Source of the DNA: Dickeya fangzhongdai
GTDB taxonomy: Bacteria > Pseudomonadota > Gammaproteobacteria > Enterobacterales > Enterobacteriaceae
Direction of reading: 5' to 3'
Assembly (NCBI RefSeq): GCF_002812485.1
Contig: NZ_CP025003.1
Span: forward strand, 2,728,001 to 2,792,000
DNA: 64,000 nucleotides
Shown here: one piece after another, positions 15,206 through 24,429 of the stretch
Numbering within the stretch: the first letter of the stretch is position 1
Layout of the letters: every line of letters starts with the position of its first letter
Translations under genes and position numbers: made by a program
The notes under the pieces: generated by a model
The model's input: only the letters and a program-made list of their open reading frames with translations
Told to the model about the DNA's origin: nothing
The model's database searches: none

Positions 15206-16672
15206 CTACGCGGTATCCTGCGGAAACGTCAGCCGAACCAGCGTACCTACGCCAGGCTGACTTTCTATTACCACTTCTCCCCCCAGCATCCGGCCGCGCT
15301 CTTTCATGCTCATCAGGCCGAAGGCGTGAGGTTTACGGGCCTGAGCGTCAAACCCTTTGCCGTTGTCGCGCACGCTCAGCACGATCAATCCTTCGCGGTT
15401 TTCCAGCGCAATCACCACCTGCGTCGCCTCGGCGTAACGGGCGATATTGGTCAGCGACTCCTGCACCACCCGGAACGCCGCGGTGGCGCATTCGTCATTC
15501 AGCACCACTTCCGGCTCCGGCGCCCGCAACAGACAAGGGCAGCGATACTGGCGGATAAAATCATCACGCAGCCACTCCAGCGCGGGGGTCAGCCCCATAT
15601 CCAGCACGTTGGGACGTAACCGGGTCGCGACATGTCGCACCACCTGAATGGTTTTATCGGATAGCGCCATCAAATTCTGTAGCTGCGTCAGCATATGCGG
15701 GTTATCGCGGGCGAACTGCATACGCATCAGCGACAGGCTCATGCGCATTGATGTCAGATGCTGCCCCAGCTCATCGTGGATCTCCCTGGCGATGTGCTTG
15801 CGTTCTTCTTCGCGGGAGATTTCCCGCTGGCGCGCCAGCAGCCGCAGCTGCATGTGGGAATCCTCCAGCTTTTTTTCGGCATAGCGGATGGCGGTGATAT
15901 CGCGCCCGACGGTCAGGATCGACGTCAGCTTACCGCTTTGATCGAACTCCGGCACACAGCGGATATGGTGAATCACCCGGTGGCGCGTTTCCGTCGCGCC
16001 GATGTCTTCCTCCAGCTCGCCTTCGACGCTGCTTTCCGAATCCACCACCATCTGCACCAGTTGCAGAATGCGCTGGGCGCAGCGGGCGTTCGGCAGCAGA
16101 TCGGTCAGCCGCCGCCCGCGCAGCTGCTCGGCGGTAAAACGCAGGTGGGCCAGTGTGGCGGGATTGGCGTACTGGCAGTTGAGCTGCGGATCAAAGCGCG
16201 TGATCAGATCCGGCGTATTCTCCACCAGCGCCCGGAACTCCTGCTCACGGGCGTAAGCCAACTGTTCGATATGCTTGCGTTCACGAATATCCCTTACTAC
16301 GCACATACTGTACTTTCGTCCTTTATGTAGAAAATGATTCACGCTGACCTCGACCGGCAGCACCATGCCAAAGCGGGTTTTATGCCGGGTTTCAAACGTC
16401 AGCCCGCGCTTCCAGCAGCGGGGATCGCTCCAGTGGCGGTTGGTCTCTTCCTTTGTCCAGCCAAGGTCGATGTCCTGTATCCGCATGCGACGAAACTCGC
16501 GGCGACTGTAGCCCAGCATGCGGCAGGCTTCATCATTGGCGTAACAAAACTGCTCCATGTCGTTGACAATATAAATAGCATCTTTGATACGACTAAAGGC
16601 GAAATCCACCAGTTCAAGCGGCGGTACGTCATCCGGATGGTGGGGTTGTGGGGAAGTCGGGGTATATAACAT
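15206..16672 (-). CDS. hrpX: HrpX, cytoplasmic PAS sensor histidine kinase
   Basis: 488 residues. AAGGAG lies six bases before the ATG at 16672, whereas it touches the ATG at 16678, so the later start (MLYTPTSPQ) is preferred. Two PAS domains come first (about residues 22-135 and 145-260, with YSRREFRRMRIQDIDLGWT and FEVRDIRERK-like PAC ends). A HisKA_3 dimerisation domain follows with the phospho-His in EERKHIAREIHDELGQH, then an HATPase domain with DNGKGFDA and GLMSMKERGRMLGG. There is no membrane helix, so it senses a cytoplasmic signal. Partner of HrpY. Confidence 0.95.
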   Translation of the reverse strand: MLYTPTSPQPHHPDDVPPLELVDFAFSRIKDAIYIVNDMEQFCYANDEACRMLGYSRREFRRMRIQDIDLGWTKEETNRHWSDPRCWKRGLTFETRHKTRFGMVLPVEVSVNHFLHKGRKYSMCVVRDIRERKHIEQLAYAREQEFRALVENTPDLITRFDPQLNCQYANPATLAHLRFTAEQLRGRRLTDLLPNARCAQRILQLVQMVVDSESSVEGELEEDIGATETRHRVIHHIRCVPEFDQSGKLTSILTVGRDITAIRYAEKKLEDSHMQLRLLARQREISREEERKHIAREIHDELGQHLTSMRMSLSLMRMQFARDNPHMLTQLQNLMALSDKTIQVVRHVATRLRPNVLDMGLTPALEWLRDDFIRQYRCPCLLRAPEPEVVLNDECATAAFRVVQESLTNIARYAEATQVVIALENREGLIVLSVRDNGKGFDAQARKPHAFGLMSMKERGRMLGGEVVIESQPGVGTLVRLTFPQDTA

Positions 16673-16924
16673 TGCCATCTCCTTGCTATCGCTAAGCCTG
16701 CCGGCCCCCGTAAACCGGGCGCCGACAGCAGAAAGGAAAGCCGCAGAAATCGCCCCCGGGGAAGGTGGCCTGCGGCCCTGTTAGGCTGTTCACCGCACGA
16801 CGTGCGGGTACACAGCCTGATACTGACAGGTTCCTTCTCCTCCCCTGACTCAAGGGAGATGCCCTCCCGGGGCATGGCAATATAAGCGAGCCCCCGCGCC
16901 AGGCTGCCGCACGGGGGATTCAAC

Positions 16925-17479
16925 TTATGCATCAACGGCCTGGCGGAGATATCCCCTGGCGCGGGAAAGACGCGAACGTACAGTGCCAATAGGAATGTTG
17001 AGCTGCTCGGCGATATCCTGATAGCTGACATCGGCATCCAGCAGCATCATCAACATCTTACGCGTTTCCTCCGGCAGGTGCGCACTGGCCGTCAGCGCGC
17101 GGTTCAGCGAATGATCGCACTCCGTAATGCGGCTGGGATCGATATCCGTCGACAGAATTTCCATCGCTTCCAACGCATCGTCGCTGATATCGACGGCACG
17201 ATAACGCGCCTGTTTGAAGTGGTTTCGCACCAGATTCAGGGCAATGCCGAATACCCAGGTTTCCGGGCGCGAGGCGCCGGCGAACTTTTCGCGGTTTTTC
17301 AGCACTTCCAGATAGGTCATCTGCTGTAAATCTTCCACATCTTCACGGTTCGATACGCGCTTGCGAATGAAGTTTTGCAGTCGCTTGCCATGCAGGCGAA
17401 AAACCTGCTCCCAGTCCACGGTATTGGCAGGGGTATGAAGCTGACACGCGTCCATTTGTTTCAGTGCAATCGTTTCCAT
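16925..17479 (-). CDS. hrpL: HrpL, ECF sigma factor of the hrp regulon
   Basis: 184 residues with sigma region 2 (REDVEDLQQMTYLEVLKNRE...ETWVFGIALNLVRNHFKQ) and region 4 (LPEETRKMLMMLLDADVSYQDIAEQLNIPIGTVRSRLSRARGYLRQ). It directs RNA polymerase to GGAACC-N15/16-CCACNNA boxes in front of hrpJ, hrpA, hrpF and hrpN. GGAG stands ten bases before the ATG, and a sigma-54 promoter lies at 17525-17540. An alternative ATG five bases upstream gives only a seven-codon frame. Confidence 0.97.
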   Translation of the reverse strand: METIALKQMDACQLHTPANTVDWEQVFRLHGKRLQNFIRKRVSNREDVEDLQQMTYLEVLKNREKFAGASRPETWVFGIALNLVRNHFKQARYRAVDISDDALEAMEILSTDIDPSRITECDHSLNRALTASAHLPEETRKMLMMLLDADVSYQDIAEQLNIPIGTVRSRLSRARGYLRQAVDA

Positions 17480-17524
17480 TTCATTAACTCTCCATCGTTA
17501 TGCCCTAATTGGCGCATCTGGGAG

Positions 17525-17540
17525 AGCAAGGCGCGTGCCA
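17525..17540 (-). promoter_or_regulatory. Sigma-54 promoter of hrpL
   Basis: Read leftward the site is TGGCACG-N4-TTGCT with the invariant GG and GC ten bases apart. It lies about 46-61 bp before hrpL. It is the expected target of HrpS with RpoN. Confidence 0.95.
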
Positions 17541-17728
17541 GCCAATGAAAACGAATTAACTTATTGTTATATATTGTTTTATTTTTTATCGCACTGGCTT
17601 TTCATGCCATTTTTTGCCGGTAAAATCCGGCCTGAATTGCAAGCTTTTGCAGAACCAACCAACCAAATAGTAATCAAGATTATAATAACAGCAGGTTACT
17701 TATTTTCGTTGACTTACATCATTCAATG

Positions 17729-17756
17729 GGAACCCGCTTCCCGGTCCGGCCACATA
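17729..17756 (+). promoter_or_regulatory. HrpL box upstream of hrpJ
   Basis: GGAACC-N15-CCACATA, a perfect match to the HrpL consensus, 45 bp before the hrpJ start. It drives the long hrpJ-hrcU operon. The rest of 17541-17728 is AT-rich and empty. Confidence 0.95.
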
Positions 17757-17801
17757 ACAGCACACCGTTAAAGCAGAGGCTGCTTCAGGCAGGACCGGAC
17801 C

Positions 17802-18971
17802 ATGATTTCACTCAACAACGTTTCTTCCGTGCTCAATACCAGCAGCGCGGCCAGCGCCAATGATATTGACGATCAGGAGCCGGTCGGCACGCCGGTCAAA
17901 ACCAGCGAAGCCAGACCGTCGCACGACAAAACCCTTCATGACTCGATGGAAGAAGTCGCGGCCAGCTTCGGCGAGCAGGTCGAACGCAAAAGCAAGGCGC
18001 TGAACCGGCGGCAAATCAGCCAGCCGCAAAGCCGCATGCTGGCCAACATCGAACGCATCGAAAAACTGACCGAACTGTTCCAGCTACTGGAAAATCCGAA
18101 GCACCCGACGCTGGACCAGCAGATCCGGCAGATGCAGGCGCTGCTGCGCCAGTCATCGCCGCCATCGGTCGAGGCCATCATGCAGGCGGCAGGCGGCGAC
18201 GCCGCACGCAGCGATATCGTGCTGCGCCATGTGCTGAGCCAGGCGCAACAGCAGCAGGACGCCTCACTCGCGCAGTCGACCAGCCAGAGCCTGGACCAGT
18301 TGCATCAGGAAAAAGGGCCGGAAGTCCGGGCGGGGTTGAACACCGCCGCCGCCATTTCCCTGTTCAGCACCGACCCGAACCAGAAACAGGCGCTGCGCGA
18401 CCTCTACTACCAGCGCATCGTCCATCAACAGTCGCCCAGCGCCCTGCTCGACGCGCTGCTGGAGCGTTTTGACGCCCAGCACTTCGCCGCCGGGCTGCGT
18501 ACGCTGCAACGGGCGCTGGCGGCGGATATCGCCTCGCTGGCGCCGTCCATCTCGAAGAATGCGCTCAGCAAAATGCTCAGCAGCCTGAACGACTCGCGTC
18601 AGCTCAGCCATACGCTGTCGGCCAGCCAATCGTTGCTCGCCCGACTGGCGTCGCGCATGCCGGAATGCACGCTGGGCGCGGTGGAACTGACCCGGCGGTT
18701 GATCGGCCTGAGCGCCAACGGCGCCTACGCCCGCGACCTGCACAACCTGGGCCGTGAAGTCGCCGGGCAGGACGCCCAGCGCCAGCTGCTGTTTTTCAAC
18801 GGCCTGCTGCCGCTGGTTAACGACCTGCCGCACCCGCTGTGGCGCGACGCCAAAAACCGCCTCACCGCCCTGCAGCTGATTCGTAGCCTGATCGGCGATT
18901 TCGCCCAATACGAAAAGCAGCAGCAGGATGAAACCCAATCGATGAACGACCGATCTCGGAACAAGGGGTAA
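17802..18971 (+). CDS. hrpJ: HrpJ, T3SS gatekeeper (SctW)
   Basis: 389 residues, HrpJ/YopN/SepL family. The N-terminus is Ser/Asn/Ala-rich and probably an export signal (MISLNNVSSVLNTSSAASAN), and the core is helical with Gln-rich segments. Gatekeepers hold back effectors until pilus/translocator export is complete. First gene of the hrpJ operon; its stop lies two bases before hrcV. Confidence 0.95.
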   Translation: MISLNNVSSVLNTSSAASANDIDDQEPVGTPVKTSEARPSHDKTLHDSMEEVAASFGEQVERKSKALNRRQISQPQSRMLANIERIEKLTELFQLLENPKHPTLDQQIRQMQALLRQSSPPSVEAIMQAAGGDAARSDIVLRHVLSQAQQQQDASLAQSTSQSLDQLHQEKGPEVRAGLNTAAAISLFSTDPNQKQALRDLYYQRIVHQQSPSALLDALLERFDAQHFAAGLRTLQRALAADIASLAPSISKNALSKMLSSLNDSRQLSHTLSASQSLLARLASRMPECTLGAVELTRRLIGLSANGAYARDLHNLGREVAGQDAQRQLLFFNGLLPLVNDLPHPLWRDAKNRLTALQLIRSLIGDFAQYEKQQQDETQSMNDRSRNKG

Positions 18972-18974
18972 CCG

Positions 18975-21077
18975 ATGGCTGTGCTGATCGCCTGGCTTAA
19001 CCGTTTTGCCATGAGCGCCATGCAGCGCTCCGAGGTGGTGGGCGCCGTGATCGTCATGGCGATTGTGTTCATGATGATCATCCCGCTGCCGACCGGCCTG
19101 ATCGACGTGCTGATTGCGTTCAACATCTGTATTTCATCACTGCTGATTGTGCTGGCGATGTACCTGCCCAAACCGCTGGCGTTCTCCACCTTCCCGGCGG
19201 TGCTGCTGCTGACCACCATGTTCCGGCTGGCGCTGTCCATCTCCACCACCCGGCAGATCCTGCTGCAACAGGATGCGGGTCACGTGGTGGAGGCATTCGG
19301 CAACTTCGTGGTAGGCGGCAATCTGGCGGTCGGCCTGGTGATCTTCATGATTCTGACGGTGGTGAACTTTCTGGTGATCACCAAAGGGTCGGAGCGCGTG
19401 GCGGAAGTGGCGGCGCGTTTCACCCTCGACGCCATGCCCGGCAAACAGATGTCCATCGACAGCGACCTGCGCGCCGGGTTGATCGATTCCCAGCAGGCTC
19501 GCCAGCGACGGGAAAACCTGGCCAAGGAGAGTCAGTTGTTCGGCGCTATGGACGGGGCGATGAAGTTCGTCAAAGGGGACGCCATCGCCAGTCTGGTGAT
19601 CGTGTTCATCAACATGATTGGCGGCTTCGCCATCGGCGTGCTGCAAAACGGCATGGCCGCCGGCGACGCCATGCACATTTACTCGGTGCTGACCATCGGC
19701 GACGGCCTGATTGCCCAGATTCCAGCGCTGCTGATTTCGCTGACCGCCGGGATGATCATCACCCGCGTCTCCGCCGACGGCCAGAAAATGGACAACAATA
19801 TCGGCCGCGAGATCGCCGAGCAGCTGACCAGCCAGCCCAAGGCGTGGATCATCTCGTCGGTGGGCATGCTGGGGTTTGCGCTGCTGCCCGGGATGCCGAC
19901 GCTGGTGTTTCTCATCATCAGCCTGCTGTCGCTCGGCAGCGGGTTATTTCAGCTGTGGCGCGTCAAACAGAGCGGCCTGCAGGATGCGCTGCTGGCGGAC
20001 GACAGCATGCCCGCCGAGCAGAACGGCTATCAGGATTTGCGGCGCTTCAACCCGACCCGCGCCTACCTGTTGCAGTTCCATACCGTGTGGCAAGGCGCCG
20101 CCGCCGCCGCGGTGCTGGTACAGGACATCCGTCGCCTGCGCAACCGGCTGGTGTATCACTTCGGCTTTACGCTGCCGTCGTTCGACATCGAGTTTAACCC
20201 CAACGTGCCGGAAGATGAGTTCCGCTTCTGCGTGTATGAAATCCCGCAGTTGCGGGCCAGCTTCGGCGTGCCGCTGCTGGCGGTGCCGCGCGGACAACTG
20301 CCGGAAGAGACGCTGGACGACGGCATGATGCCCGGCCTGTCCGCCCGCGACGAACACCACCTGCTGTGGCTGACGCCGGAACATCCGCTATTGCAGCAGC
20401 CGGAACTGAGCCCCTGGAGCCCGGACGCGCTGATCCTCAGCCGCATGGAGAACGCGATTCATCGCAGCGGCGCGCAGTTTATCGGCCTGCAGGAAACCAA
20501 ATCGATCCTCGCCTGGCTGGAAGCCGAACAGCCGGAGCTGGCGCAGGAACTGCAGCGCATCATGCCGTTATCGCGCTTCGCCAGCGTACTGCAACGGCTG
20601 GCGTCGGAGCGAGTGCCGCTGCGCTCGGTGCGGCCGATTGCCGAAGCGCTGATCGAAGTCGGTCAGCACGAGCGTGACATCAACGCCCTCACCGACTACG
20701 TACGGCTGGAGCTGAAAGCCCAGATTTGCCACCAGTACAGTCAGGACGACAGCCTCACCGTCTGGCTGCTGACGCCGGAAACCGAAGAGTTGCTGCGCGA
20801 CGCGTTGCGCCAGACGCAAAACGAAACCTTCTTCGCGCTGACCCAGGAATACGCCGCCGTCCTGCTCGGTCAGCTGCGGCGGGCGTTCCCGCCGATGACG
20901 CCGCCGTCGGCGCTGATTCTGGTGGCGCAGGACCTGCGCAGTCCGCTGCGCATTCTGTTGCAGGACGAATTCCATCATGTCCCGGTGCTGTCGTTCACCG
21001 AATTGGAATCGCACCTGTCGATCAACGTAGCGGGCCGTATCGACCTGCAGGACCGGGTTGACCCCTTTAACGCATAG
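18975..21077 (+). CDS. hrcV: HrcV, T3SS export-gate protein (FHIPEP family)
   Basis: 700 residues. The N-terminal half (about 1-330) holds some eight membrane helices with the FHIPEP signature region (KPLAFSTFPAVLLLTTMFRLALSISTTRQILL and GERV-type loop KGSERVAEVAARFTLDAMPGKQ). The large cytoplasmic C-domain forms the nonameric ring that receives chaperones and substrates. It follows hrpJ almost without a gap. Confidence 0.98.
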   Translation: MAVLIAWLNRFAMSAMQRSEVVGAVIVMAIVFMMIIPLPTGLIDVLIAFNICISSLLIVLAMYLPKPLAFSTFPAVLLLTTMFRLALSISTTRQILLQQDAGHVVEAFGNFVVGGNLAVGLVIFMILTVVNFLVITKGSERVAEVAARFTLDAMPGKQMSIDSDLRAGLIDSQQARQRRENLAKESQLFGAMDGAMKFVKGDAIASLVIVFINMIGGFAIGVLQNGMAAGDAMHIYSVLTIGDGLIAQIPALLISLTAGMIITRVSADGQKMDNNIGREIAEQLTSQPKAWIISSVGMLGFALLPGMPTLVFLIISLLSLGSGLFQLWRVKQSGLQDALLADDSMPAEQNGYQDLRRFNPTRAYLLQFHTVWQGAAAAAVLVQDIRRLRNRLVYHFGFTLPSFDIEFNPNVPEDEFRFCVYEIPQLRASFGVPLLAVPRGQLPEETLDDGMMPGLSARDEHHLLWLTPEHPLLQQPELSPWSPDALILSRMENAIHRSGAQFIGLQETKSILAWLEAEQPELAQELQRIMPLSRFASVLQRLASERVPLRSVRPIAEALIEVGQHERDINALTDYVRLELKAQICHQYSQDDSLTVWLLTPETEELLRDALRQTQNETFFALTQEYAAVLLGQLRRAFPPMTPPSALILVAQDLRSPLRILLQDEFHHVPVLSFTELESHLSINVAGRIDLQDRVDPFNA

Positions 21078-21088
21078 GATAACGCAAA

Positions 21089-22057
21089 ATGTTTGAACTC
21101 CGTGTTCTGACCGGATTGCACCGTGGGGCCGCGCTGCCGCTGAGCGGAACCTCATGGCGTATCGGTTCCGCCGATGAGGCGGATATGGTGCTCTACGATC
21201 CCGGCATCCGCGAGCAGCATTGCCTGCTGGAAAAACAACCCGACGGCTGGCTGGTATCCGTACTGGACGGCCCGGTCAGCAACAGCGAAGGCCACGCGGC
21301 AGCGCAATCGCTCTGGCTGCCGCCCGGCACGCCGTTCGCCGCCGGCGGCATCTGGCTGTGCGTGGTGAGCGCCGACACCCCCTGGCAGGATGAGGCGGAA
21401 GAAACGCCGCCGGATGACGACCAGGCCGCCGACGACGCCGTCACCGGCACGCAAGACGCCCCGCCTGACGCCGCCGCCTCGCACACGCCCCCCGCACCGA
21501 CGCCGGAACCGACGGTGACGCGCCGGGAAAAGCCGCGCCTGCCGCTGTGGGCCAAATTCAGCTACCTGCTGCTGGCGGTGCTGCTGTTCATGATCGTCGG
21601 TAGCTGGATGTTGCAGGAAACGGCGGCGATGCCGTCCGCGCCGCCGCCGCAGGATAACCGTTTACCGATCGGCACCTTACCGCAGTTGAACAGCACCCTG
21701 CAAACCATGCTGACCGACCGCGAACTGGAGCGATTGGTTTCGACCAGTCAGGATAACAACCGCATCGTGCTGAGCGGCGCGCTGCCGCCCGCGCAGCACA
21801 CCCGGCTGGCGCGCATGCTGGCGCAATTCCACCAGCGTTACGTCACCGCCTTGCAGATTGAAAACCACACCACCGTGAAGGACGACCAGTTGCCGTTTCA
21901 GATCGTGCAGGTCACCAGCGGCCCGAAAGCCAACGTGGTGACCTCTGACGGGCGGCGCATCTTCGTCGGCGACGAAGTGGACAACCTGCGGCTGGTCAGC
22001 ATCAACGACAGCCAGATCGAATTTCGCGGCAAACAACAGATCAAGGTGAACTGGTGA
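21089..22057 (+). CDS. hrpQ: HrpQ (SctD), T3SS inner-membrane ring protein
   Basis: 322 residues. A cytoplasmic FHA domain comes first (LTGLHRGAALPLSGTSWRIGSADEADMVL). A Pro/Ala/Thr-rich linker (about 115-145) and one membrane helix (YLLLAVLLFMIVGSWML) follow, then a periplasmic ring-building domain ending FRGKQQIKVNW. SctD-type proteins form the outer of the two inner-membrane rings with HrcJ. Its stop overlaps the hrcN start by four bases. Confidence 0.95.
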   Translation: MFELRVLTGLHRGAALPLSGTSWRIGSADEADMVLYDPGIREQHCLLEKQPDGWLVSVLDGPVSNSEGHAAAQSLWLPPGTPFAAGGIWLCVVSADTPWQDEAEETPPDDDQAADDAVTGTQDAPPDAAASHTPPAPTPEPTVTRREKPRLPLWAKFSYLLLAVLLFMIVGSWMLQETAAMPSAPPPQDNRLPIGTLPQLNSTLQTMLTDRELERLVSTSQDNNRIVLSGALPPAQHTRLARMLAQFHQRYVTALQIENHTTVKDDQLPFQIVQVTSGPKANVVTSDGRRIFVGDEVDNLRLVSINDSQIEFRGKQQIKVNW

Positions 22058-23436
22058 TGAACGCGCAGAACGCAATCGATACCCGCTATCCCCGACTGAG
22101 CCAGTGGCTGCAACAGCAACAACGCCAGCTGGCGGCGTATTCGCCGGTGACGCGACAGGGGCAGATCATCGGCATCAGCGGCATTCTGCTGGAGTCCAGC
22201 CTGCCGAACGCCCGCATCGGCGATCTGTGTCTGGTGGCGCGTGACGACAGCTCGCAGGTGCTGGCGGAAATTGTCGGCTTCAGCCCGGAGAACACCTTTT
22301 TATCGGCGCTGGGCGCGCTGGACGGCATCGCGCAGGGCGCGGTGGTCACGCCGCTGTACCAGCCGCATTGCGTGCAGGTGTCCGACGCGCTGTTCGGCAG
22401 CGTGCTGGACGGCTTCGGCCGTCCGCTGGAAGACGGCGGCCACAGCGCGTTTGTCGAGCCGGGCTCACTCAACGCCAACCCCATCCCGGTGATCGGCGAC
22501 GCGCCGCCGCCAACCGAGCGCCCACGCATCGCCGACCCGCTGCCCACCGGTATGCGCGCCATCGACGGCCTGCTGACTATCGGCTGCGGCCAGCGCGTCG
22601 GGATATTCGCCGGCGCCGGCTGCGGCAAAACCACCCTGCTGGCGGAACTGGCGCGCAACACGCCGTGCGACGCCATCGTGTTTGGGCTGATCGGCGAACG
22701 CGGCCGCGAACTGCGCGAATTCCTCGATCACGAGCTGGACGAGCAGCTGCGCAGCCGCACCGTGCTGGTCTGCTCCACCTCCGATCGCAGCAGTATGGAA
22801 CGCGCCCGCGCCGCCTTTACCGCCACCGCCATCGCCGAAGCCTTTCGCGCAGCGGGCAAACAGGTGCTGTTGATTATCGACTCGCTGACCCGCTTTGCCC
22901 GCGCCCAGCGTGAAATCGGCCTGGCGCTGGGCGAGCCGCAGGGGCGCGGCGGGTTGCCGCCCTCGGTCTACACCCTGTTGCCCCGGCTAGTGGAACGCGC
23001 CGGGCAAACCCGTCAGGGCGCGATTACCGCGCTCTATTCGGTGCTGATCGAACAGGACTCGATGAACGACCCGGTGGCCGACGAAGTACGGTCGCTGATC
23101 GACGGCCACATTGTGCTGTCGCGCCGGCTGGCCGAACGCAACCACTACCCGGCGATCGACGTATTGATGAGCCTGAGCCGCACCATGAGCAACGTGGTCG
23201 AGCGGGAACACACCCGCCACGCCAACGCGGTGCGGCGGCTGATGGCCGCCTACAAGCAGGTGGAAATGTTGATCCGCCTCGGTGAATACCAGCCGGGACA
23301 CGACGCCTTTACCGATGCCGCCGTCAGCGCCAACGACGACATCAACCGTTTTCTGCAACAGGCGATGCGCGAGCCGCAGGGCTTCGACCACATTCAGTCG
23401 CAACTCGAAGAGGTGAGCCAATATGCCAATCTCTAA
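22054..23436 (+). CDS. hrcN: HrcN, T3SS ATPase
   Basis: 460 residues of the F1-beta-like FliI/YscN family. Walker A is GIFAGAGCGKTTLL, Walker B is QVLLIIDSLTRFARAQREI, and the family block GRGGLPPSVYTLLPRLVERAG is intact. It unfolds and detaches chaperones from substrates at the cytoplasmic entrance. It is translationally coupled to hrpQ upstream (ATGA) and overlaps hrpO downstream by 14 bp. Confidence 0.98.
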   Translation: MMNAQNAIDTRYPRLSQWLQQQQRQLAAYSPVTRQGQIIGISGILLESSLPNARIGDLCLVARDDSSQVLAEIVGFSPENTFLSALGALDGIAQGAVVTPLYQPHCVQVSDALFGSVLDGFGRPLEDGGHSAFVEPGSLNANPIPVIGDAPPPTERPRIADPLPTGMRAIDGLLTIGCGQRVGIFAGAGCGKTTLLAELARNTPCDAIVFGLIGERGRELREFLDHELDEQLRSRTVLVCSTSDRSSMERARAAFTATAIAEAFRAAGKQVLLIIDSLTRFARAQREIGLALGEPQGRGGLPPSVYTLLPRLVERAGQTRQGAITALYSVLIEQDSMNDPVADEVRSLIDGHIVLSRRLAERNHYPAIDVLMSLSRTMSNVVEREHTRHANAVRRLMAAYKQVEMLIRLGEYQPGHDAFTDAAVSANDDINRFLQQAMREPQGFDHIQSQLEEVSQYANL

Positions 23437-23902
23437 CGCCATGAAACCCGTCAGTGCGATGGAAGAAGAGCAGCCGGACAGCAGCGCGCAGGAGCTGGGC
23501 GCCGTGTTTAACCAGTTGCTGCCGATCCGCCGGCAGCGCCTCAGTCGCGCCGAACGCCAGTTACGTCTGTCCGAACAAGCGCTCAGGCAAACCGAAGCGG
23601 CGCTACGCACGCAACAGGCACAACTGGAACAGCTCCAGGCCGACTGGCAGCAACAGCGCGATATCTTCCTGCGCGAGGCGCTGGGTAAAACCCAGACGCT
23701 GGAGTCGCTGAAAAACCAGCTGGAGCAGGAGCAAAAGCATATTCGTCAGATTCAGGCGCAGGTGCTGCTGTGTACCGACTGGCAGCAACAGTATCTGAAC
23801 CGGCAGCAGCAGGTCGGCCAGGCCCGGGAAGCGGCCCGGCTCTGCCAGAAAGCCGTTGAAAAACTGGAGTTTCTGTTAACCACCTATCAGGAGGCGATAT
23901 GA
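23423..23902 (+). CDS. hrpO: HrpO (SctO), T3SS central stalk protein
   Basis: 159 residues, almost entirely charged, Gln/Leu-rich coiled coil (LSRAERQLRLSEQALRQTEA), as in YscO/FliJ proteins that insert into the ATPase ring and couple it to the export gate. GAGGTG precedes the ATG. It overlaps both hrcN and hrpP. Confidence 0.93.
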   Translation: MPISNAMKPVSAMEEEQPDSSAQELGAVFNQLLPIRRQRLSRAERQLRLSEQALRQTEAALRTQQAQLEQLQADWQQQRDIFLREALGKTQTLESLKNQLEQEQKHIRQIQAQVLLCTDWQQQYLNRQQQVGQAREAARLCQKAVEKLEFLLTTYQEAI

Positions 23903-24429
23903 CCCCTCATCTGCCCGCAACACAAGATGTTTCTCTGCCTGCCCTGCGCCCGTTGCCGCACGGTCAGGAACAGGATTTCCCCGGCTACGGTTACGACGAC
24001 GGTGCCTTCTGGGAACCGTTCGGCGAACTGTCCGAGCCGGAAATGCGCTTTCCCGACGCCAGTTGGCTGCCGTTTGGTCCGCCGCTGGCGCTGAATCCGT
24101 CGCTGAATCTGGATGCCTTCGCCGATGCCCCGTCGCAGGCGGAACCGGTCACACCGGCGTACTGGCCGGCGCTGGAGTCGTCGCTGACCGACATGCCGCT
24201 ATTGCGCCGCGGGGAACCGCTGTCGTTCAGTCTGCAACTGCCGCAGTTGGGCAGCGTGGATGTTCGGATGGTGACGCTGCCCGCCAGCGGCTGGGACGTT
24301 TCGCTGCGCTTCGGCAAATCCGCCTACGAGCAGTTGAAAAGCCAGCGCGACGCCTGCCGCCGTTCGCTGGCGGATACGCTGTGCGCGCCGGTGCGCCTGC
24401 AGTTTGAAAGCCGGGAGGACGAGGAATGA
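23899..24429 (+). CDS. hrpP: HrpP (SctP), T3SS substrate-specificity switch
   Basis: 176 residues. A Pro-rich variable N-terminal half is followed by a conserved C-terminal T3S4-type domain (LSFSLQLPQLGSVDVRMVTLPASGWDVSLRF). HrpP/YscP proteins change export specificity from pilus to effectors. It overlaps hrpO and hrcQ by four bases each. Confidence 0.9.
   Translation: MTPHLPATQDVSLPALRPLPHGQEQDFPGYGYDDGAFWEPFGELSEPEMRFPDASWLPFGPPLALNPSLNLDAFADAPSQAEPVTPAYWPALESSLTDMPLLRRGEPLSFSLQLPQLGSVDVRMVTLPASGWDVSLRFGKSAYEQLKSQRDACRRSLADTLCAPVRLQFESREDEE

Noticed and set aside
19137..21155. Several long antisense frames inside hrcV (about 146-195 codons)
   Set aside because: High-GC shadow frames of a well supported gene; rich in Gln, His and Arg with no domain.
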